A DNA stretch of 64,000 nucleotides from Rhizobiales bacterium 32-66-11 (GCA_002304505.1 NCEH01000009.1:1-64000), one strand, 5' to 3'. Counted from the first letter of the stretch, positions 1 through 9,252 are shown. Notes: generated by a model from the letters alone, not told the origin. A program made the numbers and translations.

Positions 1-72
1 CGTGACCTTCTCGGGCTCCACGCCCAGATGCTCCGCGACGATCTTCTTCACCCGCTCGGCGATGTCACTCAT
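1..72 (-). CDS. acpP: Acyl carrier protein, N-terminal part (cut by window edge)
   Basis: The reverse strand opens with ATG at 72 and reads MSDIAERVKKIVAEHLGVEP and four more residues before the window ends. This is the usual start of bacterial acyl carrier protein, helix 1 of the four-helix fold; the phosphopantetheine serine lies outside the window. ACP carries growing acyl chains as thioesters for type II fatty-acid synthesis in the cytoplasm. It follows fabD and fabG on the same strand, which is the common fab order, but 258 bases separate it from fabG, so it probably also has its own promoter there. Confidence 0.9.
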   Translation of the reverse strand, partial: MSDIAERVKKIVAEHLGVEPEKVT

Positions 73-330
73 CGATGCACCCTCATTATCTGAAAAATTG
101 TCTCTATGCCGTACGGCGGCTGTGAGAGGGCATAATGCCTTTCTTCCGCCGTGCCCAGCCCCCATGCTCATTCCGGCGGGTCCTGAAACCAAAGACGCAC
201 CGGATGCGCGTTTTTATCCCGGTCCGGAGCTGGATTTCCAAGGCCGGGACAGGACGGTGCGGGTCGGTATCATACTTCCTGCGCCTATGCCAGCAAAGCC
301 CGCTGCGCCGGTCCGATCCCGCACGGGTCT

Positions 331-1068
331 TCAGATCATCGCCATGCCGCCATTCACATGCAGCGTCTGGCCGGTGACATAGCCGGCTTCGTCCGAAGCC
401 AGGTAAACGCAGGCGCTGGCGATGTCGTCCGGCGCGCCGAGCCGGGCCGCCGGCACCGCCTTGAGGATGCCCTCGCGCTGCTTTTCGTTCAGCACATCGG
501 TCATGGCGGTGGCGATGAAGCCGGGGGCGACGCAATTCACCGTCACGCCGCGGCTCGCCACTTCCTGCGCCAGCGACTTGGACATGCCGATCATGCCCGC
601 CTTCGCTGCGGCATAATTGCCCTGGCCGGCGTTTCCGGTCACGCCCACCACGGAGGTGATGGAAATGATCCGGCCCGAACGGCGCCGCATCATCGAGCGC
701 ACCGCCGCGCGCGACAGGCGGAAGGTGGAGGTGAGGTTCACCGCGATCACCTGGTCCCAGTCCTCGTCCTTCAGGCGCATGAAGATATTGTCGCGGGTGA
801 TGCCGGCATTGTTCACGAGGATGTCGAGCTGGCCGAGCGCCGCCTCGGCGTCGGGAATCAGCTTCTCAACCTCCTCCGTGACGCCGAGATTGCACGGCAG
901 CACATGCACGCGCTCCTTGAGCTCGGCGGCGAAGGCGTCCAGCACCTCGCGGCGGGTGCCGGAAATCGCGACGGTCGCGCCCTGGGCGTGGAGCGCCTTG
1001 GCGATGGCGCCGCCAATGCCGCCCGTGGCGCCGGTGACGAGGGCGGTCTTGCCGCTGAGATCGAACAT
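331..1068 (-). CDS. fabG: 3-oxoacyl-[ACP] reductase
   Basis: A 245-residue short-chain dehydrogenase that reduces 3-oxoacyl-ACP to 3-hydroxyacyl-ACP with NADPH in the fatty-acid elongation cycle. Seen: the cofactor loop TGATGGIG near residue 13, NNAG near residue 87, the catalytic Ser in the SITSVVG stretch and YAAAK (Tyr and Lys) near residue 150, and the C-terminal VTGQTLHVNGGMAMI typical of FabG. Length is the family norm (about 245). It lies 39 bases downstream of fabD and upstream of acpP, all on the minus strand, so the three very likely belong to one fab cluster. The genomic context makes FabG much more likely than one of the many other SDRs. Confidence 0.95.
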   Translation of the reverse strand: MFDLSGKTALVTGATGGIGGAIAKALHAQGATVAISGTRREVLDAFAAELKERVHVLPCNLGVTEEVEKLIPDAEAALGQLDILVNNAGITRDNIFMRLKDEDWDQVIAVNLTSTFRLSRAAVRSMMRRRSGRIISITSVVGVTGNAGQGNYAAAKAGMIGMSKSLAQEVASRGVTVNCVAPGFIATAMTDVLNEKQREGILKAVPAARLGAPDDIASACVYLASDEAGYVTGQTLHVNGGMAMI

Positions 1069-1107
1069 GAAGGCTCCTGACAGGAAAGAAGGGGAGAACG
1101 GCGCGGC

Positions 1108-2064
1108 TCAGGCGGCCGGTGTCTGGCGGGCGGCGATGAACGCCGCCACATCTTCCGGCGTGCCGACGGCGGACACGGAAATTTCCTTCGCAATGCGGCG
1201 CGACAGGCCGGACAGGACCTTGCCGGCTCCCACCTCGACCGTCGCCGTAACGCCGGCGCCGGCCATGAACAGCACGCTTTCGCGCCAGCGTACCGTGCCC
1301 GTGACCTGCTGCACCAGCAAGGTGATGATTTCCGCCGGGTCGCTGACCGGGGCGGCTCGCACGTTGGACACGACAGGCACCACCGGCGCCTTCACCGCGC
1401 TCGCGGCAAGCGCGGCCTGCATGGCGTCGGCCGCCGGCTGCATCAGGCGGCAATGGAAGGGGGCGGACACCGGCAGCAGGATCGCCCGGGAGGCGCCCTT
1501 CGCCTTGGCGATCTCCATGGCCCGCTCGACCGCCGCCGTGGAGCCGGACAGCACCACCTGGCCGTTGGCATTGTCATTGGCGGCTTCGCAGACATCGGCG
1601 CCGGCGGCTTCCTCGGCGACCGCACGGGCCTGCGCGAAATCGAGCCCGAGAATCGCCGCCATGGCGCCCTGGCCCACCGGCACGGCTTCCTGCATGGCGC
1701 GTCCGCGAATGCGCAGCAGCCGCGCCGCGTCGGCGATCGAGAGCGCGCCCGCTGCGGCAAGCGCGGAATATTCGCCCAAGGAATGGCCGGCGACGAAGGA
1801 CGCATCGCGCGCAAGATCAAGGCCGGCTTCCGCCTCCAGCACCCGCATGGCGGCGAGCGACACCGCCATCAGGGCAGGCTGGGCATTGGCGGTGAGAGTG
1901 AGGTCCTCGATCGGACCATCCCACATGGTGCGGGAGAGGGCTTCGCCGAGCGCATCGTCCACCTCGTCGAACACGGCCTTCGCGGCCGCGAAATTCTCCG
2001 CGAGCGCCTTGCCCATGCCGACGGCTTGGCTGCCCTGGCCGGGAAAAATAAAGGCTGTGGTCAA
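1108..2064 (-). CDS. fabD: Malonyl-CoA:ACP transacylase
   Basis: A 318-residue protein that moves the malonyl group from CoA to ACP, supplying the extender unit for fatty-acid synthesis. Seen: the N-terminal FPGQGSQAVGMG motif, the nucleophile elbow GHSLGEYSA with the active-site Ser near residue 95, and the NANGQVV and PVSAPFHC stretches (the latter holds the catalytic His) in the expected order. Length fits the family (305-320). It is the first gene of the minus-strand fabD-fabG-acpP cluster and is transcribed divergently from the rpsF locus, sharing the region 2065-2292. Confidence 0.95.
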   Translation of the reverse strand: MTTAFIFPGQGSQAVGMGKALAENFAAAKAVFDEVDDALGEALSRTMWDGPIEDLTLTANAQPALMAVSLAAMRVLEAEAGLDLARDASFVAGHSLGEYSALAAAGALSIADAARLLRIRGRAMQEAVPVGQGAMAAILGLDFAQARAVAEEAAGADVCEAANDNANGQVVLSGSTAAVERAMEIAKAKGASRAILLPVSAPFHCRLMQPAADAMQAALAASAVKAPVVPVVSNVRAAPVSDPAEIITLLVQQVTGTVRWRESVLFMAGAGVTATVEVGAGKVLSGLSRRIAKEISVSAVGTPEDVAAFIAARQTPAA

Positions 2065-2218
2065 GGGATATCCCTCCGCTTAATTTTGGGGAGGGCAGAG
2101 ACACCGGGACGCAAGGGGAGTCAAGCTGAGTGGGTGGGGGGCGCCTCCGCGTCCTTCCGATGTTGCGTCGCCATGATGCTTCGGCGCCCATCTCCACGGC
2201 TGGGTTCCTGTCCGATCC

Positions 2219-2246
2219 TTGCCTTCAGCAGAAAATCTGCTATACG
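2219..2246 (+). promoter_or_regulatory. Candidate promoter of the rpsF locus
   Basis: TTGCCT at 2219-2224 and TATACG at 2241-2246 are separated by 16 bases, a reasonable match to a housekeeping sigma promoter of alphaproteobacteria. It lies about 165 bases upstream of the first usable ATG of the S6 gene and points towards it. Only the sequence match and position support this call. Confidence 0.4.
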
Positions 2247-2409
2247 CACCGCTTCCGTTGCCCCGGCCGGGGGCTGAACGGACGGCCATCTGTTGCTTCA
2301 GCGCGAGTTGAAACCCCGGGTGGCAGGGCCACAAGGTCCGTCGTCCCGTGTCCCCGCCTTCCGAGCAAACGAGCCTTTCCAAAGGTTCGAAAGGGCTTGG
2401 CGCCGGGCG

Positions 2410-2853
2410 ATGGAGCGCCAAGACGTTACGGCGCAACAGGTCGAGGAACTCGCCGCCCGATTCAAGGGCGTGATCGAAGCGAACGGCGGTCAGGTCACCA
2501 AGACCGAAGCCTGGGGCGTGAAGACGCTCACCTATCGCATCAACAAGAACCGCAAGGCGCACTTCACCCTCATGAACATCGACGCCACGGCGGCGGCGGT
2601 TCAGGAGATGGAGCGCCAGATGCGCATCGACGAGGACGTCCTGCGCTTCCTCACGCTGCGCGTCGAAGAGCACGAGGAAGGCCCCTCGGCCATGCTTCAG
2701 AAGCGCGACCGCGACGATCGTGATCGTGGCGAGCGTGGCTTCGGCGGCGACCGCGGCTTCGGTGGTGGCGGCGGCTTCGGCGGCCGTGACCGCGAGGACC
2801 GCCCGCGCCGTCCGCGCGACCGTGAAGAGACCGCTGGCGAGGAGGCAATCTGA
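2410..2853 (+). CDS. rpsF: 30S ribosomal protein S6, N-terminal strand missing
   Basis: S6 binds S18 and 16S rRNA in the platform of the small subunit. From [19 protein letters not shown] onward the protein is a normal alphaproteobacterial S6, including the [13 protein letters not shown] strand, [20 protein letters not shown] and the arginine/glycine-rich tail. Odd: S6 proteins begin with about ten residues of the type MxLYEHVFLA before RQDVT; here only Met-Glu precede it, from ATG 2410. The codons upstream in the same frame (from 2293) do not encode that strand, nor do the other frames. The first strand is central to the S6 sheet, so the product is probably not functional. The stop overlaps the rpsR start (TGATG). 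A loss in the strain or an assembly fault are both possible. Confidence 0.75.
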   Translation: MERQDVTAQQVEELAARFKGVIEANGGQVTKTEAWGVKTLTYRINKNRKAHFTLMNIDATAAAVQEMERQMRIDEDVLRFLTLRVEEHEEGPSAMLQKRDRDDRDRGERGFGGDRGFGGGGGFGGRDREDRPRRPRDREETAGEEAI

Positions 2854-3140
2854 TGGCATTCGTTCAAGCTGGTGGCGCCGGCGGCGGTCAGCGCCGTCCG
2901 TTCTTCCGTCGTCGCAAGACCTGCCCGTTCTCCGGCCCCAATGCGCCGAAGATCGACTACAAGGACGTGCGTCTCCTGCAGCGCTACATTTCCGAGCGCG
3001 GCAAGATCGTGCCGAGCCGCATCACCGCGGTGTCGGCCAAGAGGCGCCCGCTCGAAGGGGCGGGCGCCTTTTCTTTTCAAGATGAGTCCCGGGGCTGCGG
3101 CCTCCGGGTTTGGCTGGGGCAGGCGACGACTTGCCTCTAA
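2853..3140 (+). pseudogene. rpsR: 30S ribosomal protein S18, C-terminus and stop codon lost
   Basis: Residues 1-63 are a normal S18 ([49 protein letters not shown]). After codon 63 (3041) the conserved tail of about 23 residues, KKQRELxxAIKRARFLGLLPY in the family, is absent; the frame instead runs straight into a terminator hairpin at 3043-3068 and on through unrelated sequence to a stop at 3138-3140. No other frame holds the missing tail, so this is a deletion rather than a frameshift. Any transcript ending at the terminator would lack an in-frame stop. S18 is essential, so either an intact copy exists elsewhere in the genome or the sequence is faulty here. Confidence 0.75.
3043..3077 (+). 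terminator. Intrinsic terminator inside the rpsR reading frame
   Basis: GGCGCCCGC at 3043-3051 pairs perfectly with GCGGGCGCC at 3060-3068 (two more pairs inside, loop GAAG), followed by TTTTCTTTT at 3069-3077. It would normally follow the rpsR stop codon; here it begins directly after S18 codon 63. Confidence 0.8.
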
Positions 3141-3164
3141 CCGCTTCTGCGGGACAGCGCGCTG

Positions 3165-4118
3165 ATGGCACAGTTTCTGATGATCGGCCTCGCCGCCGGA
3201 GCGGCGTCGGCGCTTCTCGTCGCGGGCATCGCGACCGGGGGCATCTGGGCCGTGCCGTTCTTCTATCTGGCGCCCTTGCCCATCATGATCGCGGGGCTTG
3301 CCTTCTCGCACCTGTCCGCGCTCGCCGGCGTGGCCCTCGCGAGCATCGTCCTCGGACTTTATTTCAACTCCTCCTTCCTGATCGCCTATCTGGTCGGCAT
3401 CGGCGGTCCGGCCTGGGCGCTGTCTTATGGCGCGCTGATGGCGCGCAGCGATTCGGCCACTCCCACAAAGCTGATCTGGTTTTCCATCGGCGGGCTGGTG
3501 CTGACCAGCGCCGCGCTCTCCAGCTTCAGCGTCATTACCGCAGTGCTGTCCGTGGCCGGCGATTTCGAGACCTACCGCGCAGGGGTGGCCGCGGCATTCG
3601 AGACCTTCATCCAGGTGCAGGGGCAGACCGGCCCGGCGAGCGCGGACACCGCGCGCATGGGCGAATTGGTCGCCAGCATCCTGCCGCCCATGGCGGGGGC
3701 GCTCGCCATGATCACCCAGCTCTGCTGCCTGTATCTCGCCGGGCGGGCGGCGCTGGTGTCGGGCCGGCTCGCGCGCCCCTGGCCCGATCTGGCGGCGACC
3801 CGTCTGCCGGCCGCCACCTCGCTGGTGCTCGCGCTGATCATCGCCGCCTCCGTGGTGCCGGGCATGGTGGGCCTGTCAGCCTCCGTGGTCGCGGCGACGC
3901 TGGTGACGGCCTATGCGGTGGCCGGCTTTGCGGTGCTGCATTTCCTCACCCGCGGCCGCGGCTCGCGGATTCTCATCCTCACCGCCGTCTGGCTGGGCAC
4001 CCTTGCATTGGGCTGGCCGGTGCTGGTGGTGGCCCTGCTTGGCGTGGTGGACGCCATGTTTGATCTGCGGGCGCGCTCGGCTCCCGGCGGGCGACCGCCG
4101 GCCGCCAACGACCGCTGA
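3165..4118 (+). CDS. DUF2232 family integral membrane protein
   Basis: A 317-residue, strongly hydrophobic protein with about eight predicted membrane segments spread from residue 1 to 300 (for example residues 4-24, 30-50, 55-75, 225-245). It matches the DUF2232 family of uncharacterised bacterial membrane proteins, which in Hyphomicrobiales commonly sits between rpsR and rplI, exactly as here. The ATG at 3165 gives a first membrane segment immediately after the start. Function is unknown; conservation next to ribosomal genes does not by itself show a ribosomal role. Confidence 0.8.
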   Translation: MAQFLMIGLAAGAASALLVAGIATGGIWAVPFFYLAPLPIMIAGLAFSHLSALAGVALASIVLGLYFNSSFLIAYLVGIGGPAWALSYGALMARSDSATPTKLIWFSIGGLVLTSAALSSFSVITAVLSVAGDFETYRAGVAAAFETFIQVQGQTGPASADTARMGELVASILPPMAGALAMITQLCCLYLAGRAALVSGRLARPWPDLAATRLPAATSLVLALIIAASVVPGMVGLSASVVAATLVTAYAVAGFAVLHFLTRGRGSRILILTAVWLGTLALGWPVLVVALLGVVDAMFDLRARSAPGGRPPAANDR

Positions 4119-4162
4119 CAGAAATTCCCCGATCCCCGAAACATCGAAACAGGAGACACAAA

Positions 4163-4759
4163 ATGGAAGTCATTCTTTTGGAGCGCGTCGCCAAGCTTGG
4201 CCAGATGGGCGAAGTGGTGAAGGTGCGTGATGGTTACGGCCGCAACTTCCTGCTGCCCAACAACAAGGCCCTGCGCGCCACCAAGGCGAACAAGGCCAAG
4301 TTCGACCAGATGAAGGTTCAGCTCGAAACCCGCAATCTGGAACTGCGCAAGGAAGCCGAGGGCGTCGCCGAGAAGCTGAACGGCCAGAGCGTGGTGATCC
4401 TGCGGCAGGCGGGCGAGAGCGGCCAGCTCTACGGCTCGGTCTCCACCCGCGATCTCGCCGAGGCCCTGGTGAAGGCCGGCTTCACCGTCGATCGCCAGCA
4501 GATCGAGCTGAATCACCCCATCAAGACCATCGGCATGCACACGATTCCCGTGCGCCTGCATCCCGAGGTCGAGGTGTCCGTAAGCGCCAACGTCGCCCGC
4601 AGCCTCGAGGAAGCCGAGCGCGTGGCGCGTGGCGAGGACGTGCGCACCCGTCGCGACGAAGATGAAGAGGCGGAAGCGGAAGCCGCCGCCGAACGCGACG
4701 CCACGCTGGCCGAGGCCGAAGCCGAAGAAGCCGCCGCGGAACTCGACGACGCTGAGTGA
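4163..4759 (+). CDS. rplI: 50S ribosomal protein L9
   Basis: A 198-residue L9, which binds 23S rRNA near the L1 stalk and affects frame maintenance. Seen: [20 protein letters not shown] and the [17 protein letters not shown] signature in the N-domain, a charged central helix around residues 45-75, and the C-domain to about residue 150. Residues 150-198 form an Asp/Glu/Ala-rich tail that E. coli L9 (149 residues) lacks but many alphaproteobacteria have. The ATG at 4163 follows AGGAGAC with good spacing. A strong terminator follows. Unlike its upstream partners S6 and S18, it is intact. Confidence 0.96.
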   Translation: MEVILLERVAKLGQMGEVVKVRDGYGRNFLLPNNKALRATKANKAKFDQMKVQLETRNLELRKEAEGVAEKLNGQSVVILRQAGESGQLYGSVSTRDLAEALVKAGFTVDRQQIELNHPIKTIGMHTIPVRLHPEVEVSVSANVARSLEEAERVARGEDVRTRRDEDEEAEAEAAAERDATLAEAEAEEAAAELDDAE

Positions 4760-4790
4760 GTTAAACCTCTTCTGCTCGTCTCTCACTTTG

Positions 4791-4827
4791 AAAACGCCCG
4801 GCCCTCGGCCGGGCGTTTTCTTATTTT
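4791..4827 (+). terminator. Intrinsic terminator of rplI
   Basis: A perfect 13-bp inverted repeat, AAAACGCCCGGCC (4791-4803) and GGCCGGGCGTTTT (4807-4819), with a 3-base loop, followed by a T-rich run to 4827. It lies 31 bases after the rplI stop. Confidence 0.92.
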
Positions 4828-5061
4828 AGGTCAATTTTGGTATTGCCGTAGCGGTCATGTGGTGTTCAGATTTACACGGCTTCTGTTGGCCGTAAGAGCC
4901 CGCAAGGACAGCGTGGCTGCGGATCGGGTCGAATCCCGCTTCCGTTAAGTCATGCGCGAGTGCCCCGGACTATCGCATCACATATGTGTGCCTTGGTGCG
5001 CGGGGGCAGAAACCGAGAGGAGGGGCAACCCAGGCGGTCATCTTAGGATGGAGGCGGCCCA
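4828..5061 (+). other. Intergenic region before the cyclopropane synthase gene
   Basis: No gene seen. It holds the perfect palindrome CACATATGTG at 4979-4988 and a strong ribosome binding site GGAGG at 5050-5054, seven bases before the GTG start of the next gene, and should hold that gene's promoter. A stretch near 4921-4943 resembles a tRNA T-loop but does not fold as a tRNA. Confidence 0.5.
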
Positions 5062-6315
5062 GTGGATCGGTTGCTTGAATCTGTTCTGCGTCGTGTCGTG
5101 AAGCACGGCGGTCTGCAAGTCACGACGGCATCCGGGCGCATCTTTGCGGCGGGGCCGGACGAAGCCAGCGTTCATGTGCGCTTCGCCAGCAAGCGGGCGC
5201 AGCTGATGCTGCTGCTTGACCCAGAAATGCAGCTTGGCGAAATCTATACCAGCGGCGAGCTGGTGCTTGAGCGGGGGTCGATCGCCGATCTGCTGGAGCT
5301 GGTGATGTCGCAAGACGTCCTTCAGCCCACGTTGAGCGCGCGGCTGCTCTATTTTGCACGGCGCGTGCTGCGCCGGCTGGACCAGTTCAACCCACGCGGC
5401 CGCGCGCGGCGCAACGTGGCCCATCATTATGATCTCGACGGGCGGCTCTATTCCTTGTTCCTCGATGCGGACAAGCAATATTCCTGCGCTTATTTCGAGC
5501 ATCCCGGCGAGCGGCTCGACGATGCCCAGTTGGCCAAGAAGCGGCATATCGCGGCCAAGCTGGTGCTCGACGCGCCGAATCTGAGCGTGCTGGACATCGG
5601 CAGCGGGTGGGGCGGGCTCGGAATCTATCTGGCAGAAATCGCGAAAGCCCGGGTGAGCGGCGTCACGCTTTCCACGGAGCAATTGGGCGTCGCGCAGTCC
5701 CGCGCTCGGGAAAAGGGACTGGAAGGGCAGGTTTCGTTCGCGCTCCAGGATTATCGCGACGTGCCCGGCCCGTTCGACCGGATCGTCTCGGTGGGCATGT
5801 TCGAGCATGTGGGCGTCGATCATTACGGTGAATTCTTCCGCAAGGCGCGCGAATTGCTGGCGCCCGACGGGGTCATGCTGCTGCATGCCATCGGCCGGTT
5901 CGACTCGCCCGGCTTCACCAATCCCTGGATCGCCAAATATATCTTCCCCGGCGGCTACATGCCGGCGCTCTCGGAGGTGACCCCGCATATCGAGCGGGCA
6001 GGGCTGGTCGTGACCGACATCGAAATTCTGCGCCTGCATTATGCCGATACGTTGAAGGCCTGGCGCGCGCGCTTCCTCGCCCGGCGGGAGGAGGTGTTGC
6101 GCCTCACCGACGAACGGTTCCTGCGGATGTGGGAATTCTACCTCGCCGGATCAGAGATGGCGTTTCGGCACCAGGGCCTGATGGTGTTCCAGATCCAACT
6201 CGCCCGCAAACAGGAGGCGGTGCCGCTGACGCGCGATTATATCGCGGAGGCGGAACGCAAGTTGCGGACGAGGGAGCAACGCAGCGCCCCGCCGCTGCGA
6301 CTCGCCGGCGAGTGA
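5062..6315 (+). CDS. cfa: Cyclopropane-fatty-acyl-phospholipid synthase
   Basis: A 417-residue SAM-dependent enzyme that adds a methylene bridge across the double bond of unsaturated acyl chains in membrane phospholipids. Seen: an N-terminal domain (1-110), NVAHHYDLDGRLYSLFLD, the YSCAYFEHPGE motif, SAM motif I VLDIGSGWGGLGIYLA near residue 178, and SVGMFEHVG near 240, all hallmarks of the family. The start is GTG at 5062, chosen because GGAGG lies seven bases upstream and no in-frame ATG fits. It sits between rplI and dnaB, which are neighbours in many relatives, so it may be an insertion into the core cluster. The 230-base leader suggests separate regulation, usually by stress or stationary phase in other bacteria. 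Confidence 0.92.
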   Translation: MDRLLESVLRRVVKHGGLQVTTASGRIFAAGPDEASVHVRFASKRAQLMLLLDPEMQLGEIYTSGELVLERGSIADLLELVMSQDVLQPTLSARLLYFARRVLRRLDQFNPRGRARRNVAHHYDLDGRLYSLFLDADKQYSCAYFEHPGERLDDAQLAKKRHIAAKLVLDAPNLSVLDIGSGWGGLGIYLAEIAKARVSGVTLSTEQLGVAQSRAREKGLEGQVSFALQDYRDVPGPFDRIVSVGMFEHVGVDHYGEFFRKARELLAPDGVMLLHAIGRFDSPGFTNPWIAKYIFPGGYMPALSEVTPHIERAGLVVTDIEILRLHYADTLKAWRARFLARREEVLRLTDERFLRMWEFYLAGSEMAFRHQGLMVFQIQLARKQEAVPLTRDYIAEAERKLRTREQRSAPPLRLAGE

Positions 6316-6530
6316 GCCGGCCGCATCAATCGCGCGCCCGGCTTCGTCTTCCGGTGGCGGTCTTGCCCCGCCACCCGTGGCCTAGGGCAAGGTTATCCCC
6401 GCAATGCCCAGGATTCACACACAGGTAAAATTCGCGGGGAAGTTCCTCGTCGGCGAAGAAAGCAAGGGTGTCCGCTGGCGGTCCGGCTTCTGCTAAACAA
6501 GAAGTCGTTCCCGGCAGCTGGACATGCCTC

Positions 6531-8015
6531 ATGCTCGACCTTTCCGACCAGAAGGGGGATCTCGACCCCTCCTATCGTCAGGCGCCCCACAATGTGGAGG
6601 CGGAGCAATCCCTTCTGGGCGCCATTCTGGTCAATAACGACGCTTTCTACCGGGTATCGGACTTCCTCAAGCCCGAGCATTTCTTCGAGCCCATCCACGG
6701 CCGCATCTTCGAACTGGCCGGTGCGCTGGTGCGCGCCGGCAAGGTGGCGACCCCGGTCACGCTCAAGACCTTCCTGCCTGCCGACCTCGACGTGGCGGGC
6801 CTCTCCGGTCCCCATTATCTCGCCCGCCTCGCGGCGGAGGCGACCACGGTCATCAATGCCGAGGATTACGGCCGCGCCATCTATGATCTCTCGGTGCGGC
6901 GCGAGCTGATCCGCATCGGCGAGGAAATCGTCAACGACGCCTATGACGCCCCGGTGGAGGCGACCCCGCAGGATCAGATCGAGGAAGCGGAGAAGCGCCT
7001 CTATGCGATCGCCGAGAGCGGGCGCTATGACGGCGGCTTCCAGCGCTTCGGCGAGGCGCTGCGCGAAGCGGTCGACATGGCGAGCCGCGCGTTCCAGCGC
7101 GAGGGCCATCTGTCCGGCATCGCCTCCGGGCTGGACGATCTCGACCAGCAGATGGGCGGCCTCCAGCCGTCCGACCTTGTGATTCTCGCCGGCCGTCCCG
7201 CCATGGGCAAGACGGCGCTCGCCACCAACATCGCCTTCAACATCGCCGCCGCCTATCGCGGCGAGCAGCGGGCCGACGGCTCCATCGAAACGCAAAGCGG
7301 CGGCATCGTCGGCTTCTTTTCGCTGGAAATGTCGGCCGAGCAATTGGCGACGCGTATTCTCGCCGAGCAGGCGGAGATCGCCTCCTACAAGATCCGGCGC
7401 GGCGATATTTCCGAGAGCGAATTCTCCAAGCTCGCCGCCGCCGCCCAGACCATGCAGGTGGTGCCGCTCTATATCGACGATACCGGCGGCATCTCGATTG
7501 CCCAGCTGGTCGCCCGCGCGCGCCGCCTGAAGCGCCAGCGGGGGCTGGATTTCATGGTGGTGGACTATCTGCAATTGCTGTCCGGCTCGTCGAAAAGCTC
7601 ATCGCAAAACCGCGTGCAGGAAGTCACCGAGATCACCACCGGCCTCAAGGCGCTGGCGAAGGAATTGCAAGTGCCGATCATGGCGCTCTCGCAGCTCTCC
7701 CGCCAGGTGGAAGCGCGCGACGACAAGCGCCCGCAACTCGCCGATCTGCGCGAATCCGGCTCCATCGAGCAGGATGCCGACGTGGTGATGTTCGTCTATC
7801 GCGAGGAATATTACCTCAAGAGCCGCGAGCCCAAGCCCGGCACCGAGGAATGGTTCAAGTGGGAGGCGGATATGAAGGCCGCCGAGGGGGTGGCGGAAGT
7901 CATTATCGGCAAGCAGCGCCACGGACCCACCGGCACCGTAAAGGTGCATTTCGAGCCGCAATTTACCCGCTTCTCGAACCTCGCCCGCGAAGATCGCCTG
8001 CCCGACCGGCACTGA
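6531..8015 (+). CDS. dnaB: Replicative DNA helicase
   Basis: A 494-residue hexameric helicase that unwinds DNA at the replication fork. Seen: the N-terminal domain starting SYRQAPHNVEAEQSLLGAIL, a linker near residues 150-180, the RecA-like domain with Walker A GRPAMGKTAL near residue 218, FFSLEMSAEQLA (H1a), Walker B MVVDYLQLL near 345 and SQLSRQVEARDDKRPQLADL. The ATG at 6531 is chosen over one 63 bases upstream because DnaB proteins start 10-15 residues before the SYRQAPHN motif. Complete, no intein. Confidence 0.95.
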   Translation: MLDLSDQKGDLDPSYRQAPHNVEAEQSLLGAILVNNDAFYRVSDFLKPEHFFEPIHGRIFELAGALVRAGKVATPVTLKTFLPADLDVAGLSGPHYLARLAAEATTVINAEDYGRAIYDLSVRRELIRIGEEIVNDAYDAPVEATPQDQIEEAEKRLYAIAESGRYDGGFQRFGEALREAVDMASRAFQREGHLSGIASGLDDLDQQMGGLQPSDLVILAGRPAMGKTALATNIAFNIAAAYRGEQRADGSIETQSGGIVGFFSLEMSAEQLATRILAEQAEIASYKIRRGDISESEFSKLAAAAQTMQVVPLYIDDTGGISIAQLVARARRLKRQRGLDFMVVDYLQLLSGSSKSSSQNRVQEVTEITTGLKALAKELQVPIMALSQLSRQVEARDDKRPQLADLRESGSIEQDADVVMFVYREEYYLKSREPKPGTEEWFKWEADMKAAEGVAEVIIGKQRHGPTGTVKVHFEPQFTRFSNLAREDRLPDRH

Positions 8016-8130
8016 CCGTAAATAGGTCGGCGTGGCGCGCGGATCTGCCCCGCGTCCGGCGCTGCCGGCGCGTCACAGGTAAGGTATAGACAGGACAGCG
8101 AACCCCGCCGCTTCCAGGGAAAGCGTTTCG

Positions 8131-9252
8131 ATGCAGCCCGCGTCCGCCCCGTCTTCCGCTCTGTCCCGCGCCGTCCTGACGATTGATCTCGGCGCCCTGG
8201 CCGATAATTGGTGCACCCTCGCCGCGCGGGTTGCGCCGGCGGAATGTGCGGCGGTGGTGAAGGCGGATGCCTATGGGCTTGGCCTCGCGCAGGCGGCTCC
8301 GGCCCTGTGGAATGCGGGCGCGCGCACCTTTTTCGTGGCGCTGGTGCAGGAAGGCGAGGCGCTGCGAACCTTGCTTCCCGAGGCCACCATCTATGTGCTC
8401 GGCGGCCTGCTGCCGGATACCGCCCATGCCTATGCCGCCGCCGACCTGCGCCCGGTACTGGGAAGCCGGCAGGAAATCGCCGAATGGTCCATCCACAGCC
8501 GCGCCATGGGGGTGAGCCAGCCGGCGGCCCTGCATGTGGACACGGGCATGAACCGTCTCGGCCTCGGCGTGGATGAGGCGCTCACGATCGCCGGGGAGGG
8601 TGGCCCGTCATTCCGCCCGTCCCTGATCATGACCCATCTCGCCTGTGCCGACACGGCGCACCATCCGTTGACCCAGGCGCAACATCATCTGTTCGCGAAA
8701 GTGGCGGCGGCGTTTCCCGGCATTCCCGCTTCGCTCGCCAATTCCGCCGGCACTCTGGGTGGGCCGGAGATGTATTTCGACATGGTGCGGCCCGGCATCG
8801 CGCTCTATGGCGGCGCGCCGATCTCCGGCGCGGCACCGCTGCGCAGCGTGGTGCGGCTGGAGGTGCCGATCATCCAGGTGCGCGAGGCGCGCGCCGGCAC
8901 GACGGTGGGCTATGGCGCGGCCCAGCGCCTGCAGCGCGACAGCCGCATCGCCATTCTTTCCCTCGGCTATGCCGACGGCTTCCTGCGCGCGTTCGGCGGC
9001 AGCGATGCCCGACGCGGCGCGGATGCGATCGTCGGCGGCCTGCGCTGCCCGCTGGTCGGGCGCATCTCCATGGACTTGACTGCGGTGGACGTCACCGATG
9101 TGCCCCACGACAAGGTCCGGCGCGGCGATCCTGCGGTGCTGCTGGGCGAGGGCATCGGCATCGACGAACTCGCCGCCCATGGCGGCACCATCGGCTATGA
9201 GGTGCTCACCAGCCTTGGGCCGCGCTATCACCGCGTCTATGTGGGCGGCTAG
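8131..9252 (+). CDS. alr: Alanine racemase
   Basis: A 373-residue PLP enzyme that converts L- to D-alanine for peptidoglycan. Seen: the PLP lysine in VVKADAYGLG (Lys44), VDTGMNRLGL, the glycine-rich phosphate-binding HLACAD and SLANSAG stretches, the catalytic tyrosine in VGYGAAQRL, and the C-terminal domain with RISMDLTAVDVTD and GYEVLTSLGPRY. Length is normal. It starts 115 bases after dnaB and is followed 48 bases later by radA, an order common in Hyphomicrobiales. Confidence 0.94.
   Translation: MQPASAPSSALSRAVLTIDLGALADNWCTLAARVAPAECAAVVKADAYGLGLAQAAPALWNAGARTFFVALVQEGEALRTLLPEATIYVLGGLLPDTAHAYAAADLRPVLGSRQEIAEWSIHSRAMGVSQPAALHVDTGMNRLGLGVDEALTIAGEGGPSFRPSLIMTHLACADTAHHPLTQAQHHLFAKVAAAFPGIPASLANSAGTLGGPEMYFDMVRPGIALYGGAPISGAAPLRSVVRLEVPIIQVREARAGTTVGYGAAQRLQRDSRIAILSLGYADGFLRAFGGSDARRGADAIVGGLRCPLVGRISMDLTAVDVTDVPHDKVRRGDPAVLLGEGIGIDELAAHGGTIGYEVLTSLGPRYHRVYVGG

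Noticed and set aside
4900..4960. tRNA-like T-loop GGGTCGAATCCC in the rplI-cfa gap
   Set aside because: Only a 4-bp stem and no matching acceptor, D and anticodon arms at proper distances.
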